A stretch of DNA of 64,000 nt from Calocera cornea HHB12733 (GCA_001632435.1 KV424050.1:25670-89669); one strand, 5' to 3'; counted from the first letter of the stretch, positions 33,195-46,029 are shown. A program made the numbers and translations. The notes: generated by a model not told the origin, from the sequence alone.

Positions 33195-36100
33195 ATGCCA
33201 CACCGCAACCGCTCCCACGCGCCCACCCTCTACCCGCACCCAGAGGCATCGGACGGCGAGGACGAATACGCAGCCTCGGGCGGCGCAGAGCCCACCCCGC
33301 GCCGCCCCCGCCCGAACACCTACACCTCCTCCTCCTCCGTCCCGAGCGTCGCCTCCTCCTCCTCCATGCGCTCCCAGCGCACCCGCATCCGCCCCACAGT
33401 CTCCTACGGCGGGACGACCGTCGTCGGCTCCGGCAGCGACACGGGGAGCGCGGTGCCCGGGCCGGCGGGGAAGGACCAGGTTGTGCCCCTGAGCAAGTAT
33501 CAGAGCGCGTTCGCGAGCTTTGCGAGCCGCTACCGGGGCCAGCCCGCCGGGTACGACGAGTACGGGGACACGGCGGGCGTGTCGTGGGGGGTCATCTCGC
33601 TCGATGTGGAGAGCGATGACGAGGAGGCGCGCAGCGGGCTGCGGGGCAGCACGGGCGTGCCCGTGTTCGACCGCTTCGCCGCCGAGCTCGGGGACGGCTC
33701 GCCCGTCGTGCCGCAGACGGACGAGGAGCGGGAGCGCCTCGAGTGGCAGACGATGCTCGCCAGCGTGCTCGAGGGCGATGTGCTCCGCATGGAGAAGACG
33801 CGGATCGCCTCCTCCTCTGACGAGGGGCGGGACGAGGCCCAGAAGCGCACGCTGCATATCTGGCTCGGGATCCGCGCCCGCCTGCGCGGCCGCACGGAGG
33901 AGCAGGAGCGAAAGCGCCTCGAGGAACGCAGGGCCCGCACCGTCCAGCCGGCCATCGACGAGATCCTCCAGTTCCGCGTCAGCACGGCCCCGGGCGCGCC
34001 GTCCGCGCTCGACCAGGCCCTGGCCGCGCTCGACAAGCTCGACGTGGCCGAGTCGCTCTACCCGGACCTCAAGTCCCTCCGCGCCGAGTACCCGGCGAGC
34101 GAGCGGCCCGAGTTTGTCGAGCGCACCGCCGCGCTCACAGCGTACGTCCGCATGGCCGCCACCCTCCGCGCGCGCATCCAGGGCATCCAGAAGTGGACGG
34201 GGAGCGAGACGATGGACGTGTGGCAGCGGCACACGTCGCAGGAGCAGCCTGTGCGGCGCGCGGGCCCGGCGGGCCACACGCTCGGCGGGCAGGAGCTCGC
34301 CGACGAGAGCAGCTTTGTCGAGCGCGTGCTCAAGGAGGACAGCCTGCAGAAGACGCTCGAGCGCGCCACCCTCGTCACGAGCCACTGGGTCGTCGACAAC
34401 GCCCGCGAGACAATATTCACCTACGCCCCGCTCTACCGCGCCATGGGCCTCCCGGGCGTCGAGAACGAGCTCGTCGCGCTCATCGCCTTCCCGACCAAGC
34501 TCATGGAGGCGACCCTCCGCGTCCGCCTGGACTACGGCAAAAAGGTGAACGAGCCCTCCGTCCTCGTCGTCGACCAGATGCTCGACGACTTCTCCCTCTC
34601 CATCGCCCTCGCCTGCACGATCAAGCAGGAGTACGACGAGTTTATGCGCGAGGACGAGCAGGGATTCTGGGCTCTCCCCAGCTGCATATCACACGACTAC
34701 GACGAGGTCCTCCTCGAGGCCCTCCGCTTCTTGTTCAAGCTCATACACTGGAAGCTCAAGACGGCGAGCAGGATATACTTCAAGGAGGTCGACGTGCTCG
34801 AGGCCCAGTGGCCGCTCTTCACCGCCGTGAGCCTGGTCACGGAGGGCGGCAGTCTGCTCGTCGCGGAGCATGTTTGGTGGGTACGGGCTCCTGCCGAGGA
34901 ATATGCGAATGCTGACAATGCGCAGCTCGGTCACCAACAAGCTCATGGCCCGCGTCGTCAACCTGTTCGAGACCCAGCTCCGGCTCCCCGTGTACAAGCC
35001 CTCGCTCGACTCGCGCTCGCGCCAGTCCCCGCGCCACACCCTCTCCCGCCCCCGCCTCGAGCGCGCCAACGCCCAGCCCGTGCTCAAGGAGCGCGACCGG
35101 CCGATGAACGAGGACCAGATCCTCGACTGGTACAACACCGTGCTCGACAGCGTGCGCCTGCGGTACCGCAAGCTGCAGCGCTTCGGCCGCGTGCTCACCC
35201 AGCGCTTCACCAACGCGGCAGAGTACACCATCGCCCACCTGCCCGTGGACAGGTTCATCAACGCGCTCGTGCAGACGGACCACCTGCTCGTGTACTGCGA
35301 GAACTACGAGGAGGACGGCATATACATCATCGCCGACACCTCCCTCCGCAACCGCCCCTACATGATACACGACATCCTCCAGCAGACCTTCCAGCCCGGC
35401 GAGCACGTCGTCGGCAGGCAGGCCGGGCAGACCGACACGAGCGGCGGCGAGGAGGACGAGGAGGACGAGTCGTCCGCGCCCTACGTCCTCCTCATCACCC
35501 CCGGCGAGCGCTTCGTGTGGACCGGCGACGTCATGGTCTTCGACACGCCCAAGCTCGAGTTTGAGCTCGCGGAGAAACGCGTCCGGCTCATCGCAGACGG
35601 GCCCCAGCTCCGCCTCGCCCGCTCAAAGGAACGCTTCGGGGAGATCATGCGCAGCGTCCGGCCCGAAGGCACGCTCTCCCCCACCTCGGACGGCGGAGAG
35701 CCCCCGAGCGGGATCACGGAAGGCGACTCGGTGTTCGGAAGCGGCGGGGGGAGCGACTACTGCATCATCCCCCAGCAGGCGCACCACCCCCGCGTGGACC
35801 GCCAGCTGCGGCGCATCACCCGCTCCACAAACCGGCTCGCAGAGGCCATCACCAAGTCTGTCCACCGCGTGTCCGACGCGCTCGAAGGCGTGGAGCACCG
35901 CCAGGAGCTGCTCGCCAACTGGTACGCCTTTGCGGCCGAGAACGGCCAGCAGGCGCAGAAGCATATGGACCACGGCACCTGGCAGAAGTTCAATCGCGAG
36001 CTCATGAAGCTCGCTATTGCGTACGTCAGCTTCATTTGCGACGAATGCGATCCCACCGACAGGAGAACGTTCCGCTGGGCCGTCAACGCGCTCGAGTTTG

Positions 36101-37771
36101 CAACCCTCCGCACACGAGGGAGCAATATCCTCAACCTCCCGGAAGCGGACTTTAACCTGCTGCGAAGCAAGGTCGCGACATGCATGACGCTGCTCATCAG
36201 CCACTTTGACATTCTCGGCGCGCGGTCGAACCTCGAGGCGTCGCAGCGCGAGCAGGAGCGGTTGAGCCAGATCAAGCAGCGGCAGGAGGAAGCCGAGGCC
36301 AAGCGCGATGACGACGACATGCTCGCCCAGCCCGACGCGCACTACGATCCGCTGACAGTTTCCAACTGGGCCAAGGACCGCAGCATCCGTCTCAACCGTG
36401 ACGAAAGCTGGCTGAGGGCGCTGCGCGATCTTGAGGTGCAACGAGGAAGGATCGAGTCGGAACAACGGATCGCAGGCAAGGTCATCAACGAGGAACGGCC
36501 CGAGGACAAGTCCCTCGTCTTCCTGGCGTCCTCCTCGTCCAACATCGCCATGCGCTGGCAACAAGGTCGGCTTGTCGGCACCGGGGCTTTCGGCACTGTA
36601 TATCTCGGTGTCAACCTCGATTCCGGTAGCCTGATGGCTGTCAAGGAGATCCGCTTCAGTGATGTAAACAGCTTGACGACGCTATACAAGAACGTCAAGG
36701 ACGAGCTGTCCGTCATGGAGATGCTGTCCCATCCGAACATTGTCGAGTACTACGGCATCGAGGTGCATCGCGACAAGGTCTATATTTTCGAAGAGTACTG
36801 CCAGGGTGGAAGCTTGGGAAGCTTGCTCGAGCATGGAAGGATTGAGGACGAGAGGATCATACAGGTCTACACACTGCAAATGCTGGAAGGCCTTAATTAC
36901 CTGCATTCAAAGGGGGTCATTCATCGCGATATCAAGCCGGACAGTAAGTCTTCCCCCAGCCTTTCCTGTCTTCAGCCCTAACAGGTGCACATCAGATATC
37001 CTATTGGACCACATGGGCGTAATAAAGTATGTAGATTTCGGAGCCGCCAAGATCCTCGGAAAGAAGCAAAAAACTGTGGCAAGCCGCGCACATCAGCATC
37101 ACGTCAATCACCATCCTCATCTTCCGGGATCACATGGGCATGCCCCACCGGCAGTACCTCCTGGCCTACCATCCGGCTTTGGCGCGAACAGCTTGACAGG
37201 CACTCCGATGTACATGTCTCCGGAGGTCATCAAGAATGATCGCAGGGGCCGGCAGGGTGCTATGGATATTTGGTCGCTCGGTTGCGTCGTGCTTGAGATG
37301 TCGACAGGGAGGAAGCCTTGGAGTAACCTCGATAACGAATGGTAGGTCCTCGTGCGACCTTTCCAAAGCTAAAGTCTCACGATCCCTAGGGCCATCATGT
37401 TCCATATCGGAGTTGCTGCAAAACCTCCGCCCCTCCCTGACACAAGCCAGCTCAGCGAGTCAGGCATTGACTTTGTCCGTCGATGCCTGACCATCGATCC
37501 CTTACACCGACCTACAACCACCGAGTTGATGGAGCATCCCTGGATCGCCGATTTCAGAGACGAGATGCTAGAGTACGACGAGGATGAAGGCACCAGCCTC
37601 ACGACACCCAGCATGACCACCACACACACTACCGCGAGCGAGCACTTCGAGATGGCTACCTTTGCGCACCAAGCGCAGAGGATAGAAGACCTAGAAACGG
37701 CTGCGATGAAGTCCGAGTCGCCACCCGACATCACTCCTGGCGAAGGCGACGATGGCATTCTTGGTGCGTAG
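33195..37771 (+). CDS. SSK2: MAP kinase kinase kinase of the HOG/stress pathway (Ssk2/Wis4 type)
   Basis: Cytosolic Ser/Thr kinase that should phosphorylate a Pbs2-like MAPKK in osmotic and oxidative stress signalling, itself activated by an Ssk1-type response regulator (family knowledge). Four exons: 33195-34876, 34926-36943, 36996-37341, 37390-37771; 1475 aa, usual for Ssk2/Wis4. Seen: low-complexity N-terminus; a long helical regulatory region from about residue 100 to 1080, typical of this family. Kinase domain from about 1105: RLVGTGAFGTVYLG (Gly loop), MAVKEI (Lys), YIFEEYCQGGSLGSLL, VIHRDIKPDN spanning intron 2, VDFGAAKIL (DFG), GTPMYMSPEV, DIWSLGCVVLEMSTG. A His-rich insert (HQHHVNHHPHLPG) sits between DFG and SPE. 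Start ATG 33195 has a CCACC context. Acidic Ser/Thr-rich C-terminal tail. Confidence 0.93.
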
Positions 37772-38006
37772 TGCAGGTTTCTGTCGTCGTTGTTGTACAG
37801 CGGACCCCTTGCCGCGGCTGTCTGTGCTCCTTTGTATCCATACACGATACCAGGGACTATCTGTATCCATACTTATACAACCTTGAGAGATTGTACATCG
37901 GAGAATAAACATGGTATCTCTCCCGAATCCGGCGGAAGATTGGCTTGGCTATATACAGCGTTATACGATCCGTCCAAAGCTATAAATATCCGAGCAATCC
38001 TTCAAC

Positions 38007-40249
38007 TTACTCCAAAATTATCCGCCTCCGATCTCTACTGGCATTGCTTCCCCCAGAGGACCCAGAGCTGGTGCTGCTCCGCGTGTTTGAACGGTGAAGA
38101 GGAGAAAGGGCCCGCGCCGGATATTTGGGAGTCGGGAACGCTGCTCGCTCACTCGTCGTCGAGTCGTTGGAGACAGTCCTGGTGATGGTGACGAAGGGCA
38201 TGTTACGAGGCTCGGCATGGCGCTCGGCAATCTCGAAGTGGGAAGAGGGCGTGGGAGAGAACGAAGTCGGCGAAGGAGCACGCGATGAGAAGGTAGGTAA
38301 GCTCGATCTGCTGGGGAAATGTATCTTCTCTGTGTCTTCCGGGAGCGCTTTCACAAATTCGTCCGATTCATCATCAGTGTCGCCGCTACCGACTGTGAGT
38401 GAAGTCAGCATCCGCTCTGTACACTGCCTTGACTGAACTAACAGTACTCAAGCAGGCCCTTGCCGAAGTTAAGCCTGGACATGATTCCGAGTACAAGTGT
38501 GAGGCCCTCCAGCAAGATGGCAAAGACGCCAAGAGTGGCGAAGAAGGTCCACGTCTCAAACGTGAGGCGGAACGTCGGCGAGAGGAACAGGAAGCCCCAG
38601 AGGAAGGTGACGATGGCCGCAAAGGCGAGGAAGCTAGCCATGAGGCGCCGTCGTTCGCCGTACACTGCAGTCCAACCCTGTGTAATGTGGATGAGCCTAT
38701 TGCTCGCTCTGTCATGGAGGACCCTCTTACCGCGACTAGCCAGAAGGGTGTCAAGATGATGAGAATGATGAATGCGGCCCTGAACGCTATCCTGGCGTGG
38801 TTGAAGTGTGCAATGGCCCCGTTCCAGAGTTGATCAAGCCAGAGGGCCATGAAAGCGAGCAGGAAGAAGGTCGCTAGCTGGATAGAGACCGACAGCAATA
38901 GTACGATGCGGTAGTATCGATGCATCTGGATGGAGGCGCCGATACGCTTGAACGTCTGCCAGCCGAAGCGCTTGACCAGGCGCCATGTCAGGTAGACAGA
39001 AAGCACCAGGGTAACACAGTGAATGACGAGGGTTGGGATCTACCATACATCGGTCAAGGAGGAGCCGTTGAGAAGGCGTGGTACTCACCTCAACCGAAGC
39101 TCGTGCCGTCCAGTAGTTCGGCAACAAGTCAACGCCAGGGCACGCCCCATTTTGTGTGATCGCAATAAAGCTGGTCTTGAAGCTGGCCGTCTGGAACACC
39201 TCGAAGCCCGTCCACCCAGTAGCATACAGCTGCGTGATAAACACCGCGACGAGATGCGGGATGCTCTCGGCATACAGCGCGTACACGCTCATGCCTAGCA
39301 CCCATAGCTGGAACGTGATGAAGAAGGCGTCGCGGCGCTTGGTCTGGGCGAGCTGCTGGAACGGCCAGATGAGCACGCGCGCACAGTCCACGGAGATCGT
39401 GGCGTTGGAGACGGGATGGGAGAGCGCGACAAGCGGAGCACCGCTCACCACCAGGGAAGATGAGTTCGGCATTGAGATGCTCGCGCGACGCTGTGACTGC
39501 CAGGGCGAGTCAGGGATGGGTAAGGTACGGAGCAAGCGCTGTACTCACCCTTCGCCAGTGTGCACGATAGTTCTTTGCAAAGTCTCTATCATAGTCCCCG
39601 GGTCCCTGAGCTCCCGAAACCGAAGCAGCCGTCGGTGGAGTTGTCGCTGTCGGTGATGGGATAGGGAGAAGCGCGCTAGACAGTTCCGCCATCGTGTAGT
39701 TCAGCGCGGCGGAGTAGTCGGTCAGCATGGGCGACGCTGCGACATTCGCCGCGCTAGGCGCAACGTGCACCGTGACAGTCGCGGTGACGGTGCTGACGCA
39801 GCTGCTCGACGACATGTTCGCCGCCGTCTCCGTGCCGTTCATCCCGCCCCTGCCCATCCCCAGGACCATGCCCGTGCTAGCCCAGACGACCTCGCACGTG
39901 CCGGGCACCTGCGGCTGCCCATCGCATATCTGCAGCGTCGTGCCGTTGAACTGCGTCACGTCGTTGTCCGGCAGCCCCGCGGTGAGGATGATGCTATCGA
40001 GCAGGGCGGCGGCATCCCTGTTGACGAGGAAGGCGCGAACTTGAAGTCCAGTTTGCACGAGGGAGGTCGAGAGGGAGAGCAGGAAGAAGAGTGTGACGAG
40101 ACGGGAGGAGGTGATGCGGGTCCACTGGGCGTGCGTTAGAGGGAATGGGATGGCAGGGGAGGAGAGAACGGCCGCACGAAGGTCCGCAGGAAGTCCATCG
40201 CGCCGTACCGCAAGCCGGAGATGGTGTGCATGTTGAACGAAAGAGGCAT
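38007..40249 (-). CDS. Multi-pass membrane protein, UPF0658-like superfamily, with large lumenal loop
   Basis: No assigned function. Reconstructed from about five exons. It starts MPLSFNMHTISGLRYGAMDF at 40249, and a first intron joins FLRTF to WTRITSSRLVTLFFLLSLS (TM1). Residues about 60-210 form a hydrophilic loop with Cys pairs and N-glycosylation sites (NGT, NMS, NYT), hence lumenal or extracellular. Six more membrane segments follow (YALYAESIPHLVAVFITQLY, LVIHCVTLVLSVYLTW, IVLLLSVSIQLATFFLLAF, AAFIILIILTPFWLVA, ASFLAFAAIVTFLWGFLFL, TFFATLGVFAILLEGLTLVLG). The cytosolic end is NFGKGLLEY and a Ser-rich tail. The linker RFGWQTFKRIGAS and the ending NFGKGL recur in the 59-kb gene, so the two are distant relatives. 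Convergent with the MAPKKK gene. Confidence 0.75.
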
Positions 40250-41725
40250 CGTGTAGTCCGTTGCAGTGTCCGACCAGCGGAGTCACTCGAAGAGAAAGAG
40301 AGCGCAATGTAAGGAGAGTGGACCGGCCACTCAGACCTCAGCTTGAAGGAGGAAAGAAACAGAGTGCAAGCTCGCGCCGCAAGCCAGAGCCTCCAAGTCC
40401 TCGCCGATCGCAAGCGCAGACGCTATTTGAGACGTGTTCGTAATAGGCAAAGAGGCTAGGGAACAGATGTGGTGGATGGTAGGCAGAGGGGTGGGTGCAT
40501 GGCTCGGCCGGCAATGCAGAGCACAGTCTCGCTCGACCAGGATGAGCACGCGGTCTAATTTGCGCTGGGCAGCGAGTCGTCAACAAGAGCCACACACCAC
40601 CCCACCGGCTATCGCCCAGGAGGAGCAACGGCGATCAGAGCCCCACATTCTGCTAGCAAATGTCAGCATTTGGTCGCCCGTCGCTCCGAGGGCATGGGAG
40701 GGAAGCGGGTGATTGTTGCTTGGTTCGTGGGGAGCAGGTTACCGGTTGTCCGCCCGGTCATGTGATTGTCACGATGCTTGCCAACCGCGCTGATCCTGGG
40801 TGGAAGCAGGTCACAGAAACGCTCCCACGGTACACTACTCGCTGCTTCCATCTTAAGTCCCCCTTTCTCTCTGTTTCCGCTTGGAGGTTATTTGCTCCCG
40901 CCTGAGGGCACTTACTTCCGCTGAGGAGTTTCCTTCCGCTTTGAGTTCTGCTTCCGTTTGGGTGTTTGCCTCCGCCTTTGATTTGCCCCGCATCAGCAAC
41001 TTCTTTGGTGACTCTATTTGCTTCCGTACCATATTTGGTTCCGCTACACGTTGTACTTCCGCCATAGAATGTGCCTCCTTTCCCAGGATTGCCTCCGCTA
41101 CACCATTTGAGCCCTAAACTTTGATTCCACTGTAATATTTGTCTCCGCTACTTTATCTGTCTCCATTGCGCGCTTCCCCTCGACGCAGACATAGGAGTGA
41201 ACGGAGACATATTTGCAAGCTGGTTATAGTACGCGCTCTTGTGCAGAGCACTGAGCGATATTGAACCTGGCAAGGAACAAAGAGCTGGAAAGCATGACTC
41301 AGGTTTCTGCTCCGCCTACCCAACCCCTGGGCAAAGATCCCGTTCACCCGCCACAACCTCTCACATCAGTGCAGCGAACGGCTGGAAAGCGCCCAGCTTA
41401 CCAGTATTGTCGGGCATTGGTGAAGGCATCCTAGAAGCCAGCTGGTCTAGATCGAGATACAATACGTTCCTTGTATGAGTAGTAATTGCAATCATCCGAA
41501 AACCTCACATCTGTCCCCGGGCATGTCTCAGACCAGAAGCGCTTTCTGTTGTGAGACCGTCCGATATGCCATCGTGCCGATCGAGGCGAAGTCTGGGAAA
41601 CATAGGGGCATGTCATGACTAGAAGGAACAAGGACTCGACTCATGCCGACCGGAGGTATTTTGCATTGTCCTGCTTCGTTGTCCCCTCTCCTCTGAACCC
41701 TCACGCTCCGGCTCACTCTTTAACC
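40250..41725. other. Divergent intergenic region carrying 18-bp array 1
   Basis: Between the 38-kb membrane protein and the exonuclease gene. No supported protein-coding gene. The central 300 bp is the array listed next; the remaining sequence shows nothing recognised. Confidence 0.5.
40868..41170 (+). repeat. Degenerate 18-bp-period array 1, TCCGC core
   Basis: About 17 units. The core TCCG (or near variants) falls at 40876, 40897, 40917, 40935, 40953, 40971, 40987, 41023, 41040, 41058, 41076, 41094, 41112, 41126, 41144 and 41162. The commonest step is exactly 18 bp. Consensus about TTTGCNTCCGCTACNNNA. Individual units are only 50-80% alike, but the spacing is kept. On the minus strand the unit reads as six codons, roughly V-A-E-A-N-x, and stays open from 41065 to 40853. 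Not a simple microsatellite. Confidence 0.9.
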
Positions 41726-42947
41726 ATGGCATCCGGCGTCAACAACGCCTCGCAAATACCCACATCTCGTCCCTCTAGAGCGATGTCTTCTACTAGCAAT
41801 ACCTCTCAGCCTTCTCGCGGTACGACTAGCAACGCAGGGGTCGCGAACACTGCTCGCCCAGCGGTCCCCAAGAAACCGGCTTTCCCCCTATACACTTTCA
41901 GAGCGCCTCCAACCGGCGAACCTCCGAATGTCTTCTACATCCGGGACTACCAGTTGGCCAACAAGATGGTGCCATTGCTACAAAGGTACAGCCGTCCTGC
42001 TGAGCTTAATTGCGACGAGTCGATTAAGCGCCGTACAGTCCTGTGGGGTTTGACACCGAATGGAGGCCCGTATTCGTCAAGGGCGCCGCTCAGAATCGGA
42101 CAGCTCTGATCCAGCTGGCAGACGCGAACACGGTCTTGCTTATCCAGATCAAGGTGATGAAATGTATGCACATATATAGTGCTTAGGCCGCGGCTCTCAC
42201 GCTGAAGACGAGGACAGACTTCCCACAGAAGGTTGAGGAGCTCTTCGAGAACCCTGATATCATCAAAGTTGGCGTTGGTATTCGAGGTCGGACTGATAGT
42301 TTGGAAAGCATGGATCGTGATTAACACCGTTCCAGGGGATGCTCTCAAGCTCCATCGTGAGAGACAGCTGGACTTCAAGGGCCTTCTGGATCTGGCAACG
42401 TTCGCGAAGGCGGTCGACCTCGACAAGTGGGGAGATCGCAGCCAGCACTCGATGCCCGGCCTCGCCGCTCTATGCGAAGCATACCTCCAGCGCTCTATGA
42501 CGAAAGGCAAGATCACTAGGAGCAACTGGGAGATGAACCCGATGACGCAGGCGATGCAGGACTGTAAATGCGTTCCGGATTACCGCTGTCTCTAACGCTG
42601 ACATTGCGCCAGATGCTGCGAATGACGCTCACTCATCGGTCTTGATCTACCGGCGCTTGCTTGAAATACAGTCCGAAATTGACTTCCCACCGCCATGGTC
42701 TGAGCACGTGTTCGAGGTGGATACCGCTGCTACGTTCAGAGAAGAGTATGAAGCAGAAGAGCGCAGGCGAGCCAAACGGCAGCGCGAAGCGCAGCGACGT
42801 GCCGTGAATGAGAAGAGCAAGGCCCTCGCAGCGCAGCAGGCGCAAGTGCGGGTCGATACCACTCTGATCGGGGCGGCGACTTACGAGATAATCGAGGAGA
42901 TTACGGAGGAAGATACCGACATGTCCATCTCGCCCATTGCCGCGTGA
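41726..42947 (+). CDS. DEDDy 3'-5' exonuclease domain protein (RNase D/WRN-exonuclease type)
   Basis: Nuclease expected to remove nucleotides from 3' ends of DNA or RNA with two metal ions. Seen: Ser/Thr-rich N-terminus (residues 1-50); Exo I GFDTEWRPVF preceded by a splice (exon ending LLQ joined to SPVGFD); LIQLAD; Exo II IKVGVGIRGDALKL restored by an intron inside the R-G codon pair; GLAALCEAYLQRSMTKGKI; and Exo III YAANDAHSSVLIYRRL, with the Tyr that defines the DEDDy class, also restored by splicing. Five exons with introns of about 32-60 nt. The C-terminus is a charged helix rich in Arg, Glu and Ala (EEYEAEERRRAKRQREAQRR) and an acidic end. No helicase or HRDC domain follows, so it is a stand-alone exonuclease, as in many basidiomycetes. 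Whether it acts on DNA or RNA is unknown. Start ATG 41726. Confidence 0.88.
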
Positions 42948-43252
42948 TAGAGGCGCCGACATACATCCATGCGATACCCACTTTGGTGTGCTGTCCGGGA
43001 AACATCTGGACGACCATCTTGCATTATTTCCCCATCTGCATAGCTTCTTTGTAGTCTTGTTACTGAATAATGTGTTGTACAATTTTGAGATTGTGCCCTC
43101 ATTAATATGATCATGCACGGCACATTGAAGCCGTTTGACGACAGTTTTCCACACTTTTGGCACGAGGGGTGAATGATATTTGGACACGATGTGAGTCTAA
43201 CAGCCATGCAACGGAGACCTATTATACAATAATATGTAGTACACCATCCTGT

Positions 43253-46029
43253 CTATATCCCATTCGGCAAGGAAAGCGGCGCGCCCAAGGTCGGCCTGGA
43301 AGTTGGCACGTTTGAGCTCATAACTTGAGGATTGGGATTCATCATCTGAGTGGTGGAGGTCATGGTCGGCACGATCGGGTTCAGCACCTGCGGTGTTGGA
43401 TTGACCTGACCTGGCATCCCCGCCAGCGTGAGATTCCAGTTCTGGTCCAGGTCCATGCTCAGGATGCTCTGCCAGGACATGTCGTCCTGGCTGCCCGCCA
43501 TCCAACTAGCCGGGTGCGTGCCCTCGGCCTCGGTGCCGTACGGCCCGTAGAAGCTGCTGAAGGAGACCTGTGGCTGCTGGCTGAGCGTCTGCGGGGGGAA
43601 GTTTTGCGGCGGCATCGCCTCGTTCGGGTTGACGATGCTTGTACGAGGTGCCCTGGAATCCACGGAGATGCTGAACGGGTTGGCTGGGGCGGTTGGGACG
43701 GCGGTCGTCTCTGCCGGTGGCGTATTGTCGGACAGGTTGGACGAGGAGATCTTGACGCCGTTGATGGTTCCGTTTGCAGAGAATCCCGAGCCGGGGCCAA
43801 TGGTGACGGTGCCGAAGAAAGGGATCACGAGCGTCTTGTTGCTGCATTTTTGGCCTTCACTCGGCCTCTTGCGTGCCTCCTGAAGGCTGTCGAGCACCTC
43901 GAGCGCCTGCGCAGCGACGAGCGAGTGCTCCGTCTCGACGACGGTGCGCAGGTTTGCGATGGTCTGGTCGATGTAGGCCGAGTCCTGCGCGTTCTGCTCG
44001 ATGTCGCTCCGCTCCTCGCCCTCCGGCCAGAGCCTGCCCGTGCCGACGAGGTGCAGGAGGAGGAGGACGGCGGCGGTGAAGGCCTGGAAGTCGACGACCT
44101 TGCACAGGTACGCGCCGGTGGAGCGCTGCCCGCGCAGCTGGTTGTACCGGCGGAGCATCTGGCGGGAGGACTCGAGGCAGAGCAGGCGCGAGTACTCGAA
44201 GCGCGCGTCCGTGAGCGCGCGGAGCAGGAAGGGCAGGTGCAGCAGCATCCGGACCTGGTGGTACCAATACTGGGACATGAGGCGGTCGTAGTGGCTCGCG
44301 GAGCCCTCGTGCTCGGCCTGGGTGACGTCCCACCAGCGGGGGGGCATGCGTCGGCCGAGCTCCTCCATTTCCTGGTCGAGCTCGAGCGTGAGCGTCAGGT
44401 CGAGCCCGTTGAAGTTCTGGTTGCGGTCGATGACGCGGCCCGAGAGGCGCGTCACGCGCCGGCGGAACAGCTCGGGCGTCTCCGCCTCGTCCGCCTCATC
44501 GATGGTGAGGTTGCAGTGGGCGTCGTTGACGGCGTAGGGCAGGCCGAGGAGGAGGGAGAGGTACCGGTCGCCCTCGTAGATGCGCCACCAGATCATGCGC
44601 CGGCGCTTCCACAGCGCGGATGCCTTGTCGCTCGGCATGACGGGGTCGCGGTGCAAGCCGAGGAGGACGGCGAAGCTCATTGCGCGGCGGAAGGTGACCC
44701 AGGCCTGGCGCGGCTGGCCGAGGTTCAGGTGCAGCTTGCCCTGGAGGATCATGCAGTCGAGGCCGTCGAGGGAGCTGGCAAACTCGGCGTCGAAGATGAT
44801 GAGCCGCTGGACGAGCATCATATAGTGCTTCATGAGCGCGTCGGCGTCGAGCGGGAGGCTGAGCAGCGCGTAGTCAAAGTCGCCCGGCAGCTGCTGGATG
44901 GTGATGCTGATGCAGAGGAGGGCGTGGGCGATGAGCGTCGGGTGGCCCTTGTCGAGCGCGCGGCGGAGGACGAGGGAGAGGGAGAGCTGGTCAGTGCCGA
45001 TGATCGACTGGCACAGGTCGCGCCAGATGACCCACCACCCGCCCGCGTGCCGGAAGAGCGTGTCGAGGTCGCGCTCCGAGGGGATGGTGCGCGTCAGTGC
45101 CCGGCGGACGGTGTCGAGCTTGGTCTTGGACGCGGTGGAAGTGGGGAAGCTGGGCGAGGACGCGGAGGAGCAGCTCGAGCCGTCCGCGAGCGTCGCGGAG
45201 GAGCACTCCTCGTTCGACCCTGCTTCGAGCGGGCACGTCTCGCCGCCTTCCTTTCGTCCGAACTAGGGGCCCGGTCAGCACAGCGGGTATGAGCAGCGGG
45301 AGGAAAGGGGACGAACGATGGCATTGTCGAACAGGGACAGCGCCGGGGCGGCCTCGCCGATGCCCACGAGCCGGTCCGCCACGTCCTGGGGCACGTCGCA
45401 CGGCGTGGCAAGGTCGATGTCGATCCCGGTCTCGGTGACGGTGCGCCTGAGGTCGTCGGAGGAGAAGCCGTTCCTGGCCAGGAGCTTGTCGACGAGCCCC
45501 TCCAGGCGGCCCACGCGCTCGCGGAGGTTCTTGCGCGCGTCGGGGACGGGCTCCTCCTCCTCTTGCGAGACGCAGCGGGTGCCGCGCGCGACGCACTCGT
45601 TGCAGACGATCGCGCTCGAGGAGGCGTAGATGCAGCGCACCTTGCGCCGGCGGCCTGTGTCAGGTTGCACGGGTCAGCATGTCATAGATGATGGGAGGGA
45701 GAGGGCAGAATGGGAGGGCAGGTGCGGCTGGTGCGAGGGGGGAAGGGGGGAAGGGGGAAGTGGTCCGAGCGTCCGCCGCCGTCCGGATTGGTGCAGCTGC
45801 TCCCGGGGCCCGTGCAAGCATATACATAGTAGAGGCACTCACACTCGGCACAGCTGTGTGTCCCCTTCCGCATCTTCTTCCTCGGCGGCTCGCGTTCCCC
45901 GTCCCCGTCCCCGTCCTCGCTCATCCTCCTTCGCTGGGAGCGGAGTGCGGACGGTGGGGAGCGCGGGGAGAGGGAGTCGCTCGCGATGGACTGGGAGCCT
46001 GAGCCTGCCATGTCCTTCCTTTCTGTCAT
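43253..46029 (-). CDS. Zn2Cys6 fungal transcription factor with Fungal_trans domain
   Basis: Nuclear DNA-binding regulator. Exons 46029-45843, 45654-45317, 45262-43253; 844 aa. The first intron (188 nt) splits the zinc cluster. Joined, it reads SCAECRRRKVRC, then nine residues, then CNECVARGTRC: CX2CX6CX9CX2CX6C, preceded by a basic PPRKKMRK. A leucine-rich coiled coil follows (NLRERVGRLEGLVDKLL), the usual dimerisation element. The middle region (LRRALDKGHPTLIAHALLCISI to AWVTFRRAMSFAVLLGLHRD and RMIWWRIYEGDRYLSLLLGLPYAVND) is the Fungal_trans domain. The C-terminus is rich in Pro, Gln, Asn and Met, fitting an activation region. It is divergent from MFS transporter 3 (1001 bp apart), a layout often seen for a pathway regulator and its pump. 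Target not shown by sequence. Confidence 0.92.

Noticed and set aside
33030..34385. 451-codon minus-strand open frame
   Set aside because: Antisense of the MAPKKK gene; no motif, and the true gene is fully supported.
43325..45292. 655-codon open frame on the plus strand
   Set aside because: Antisense shadow of the Zn2Cys6 factor with low-complexity product.
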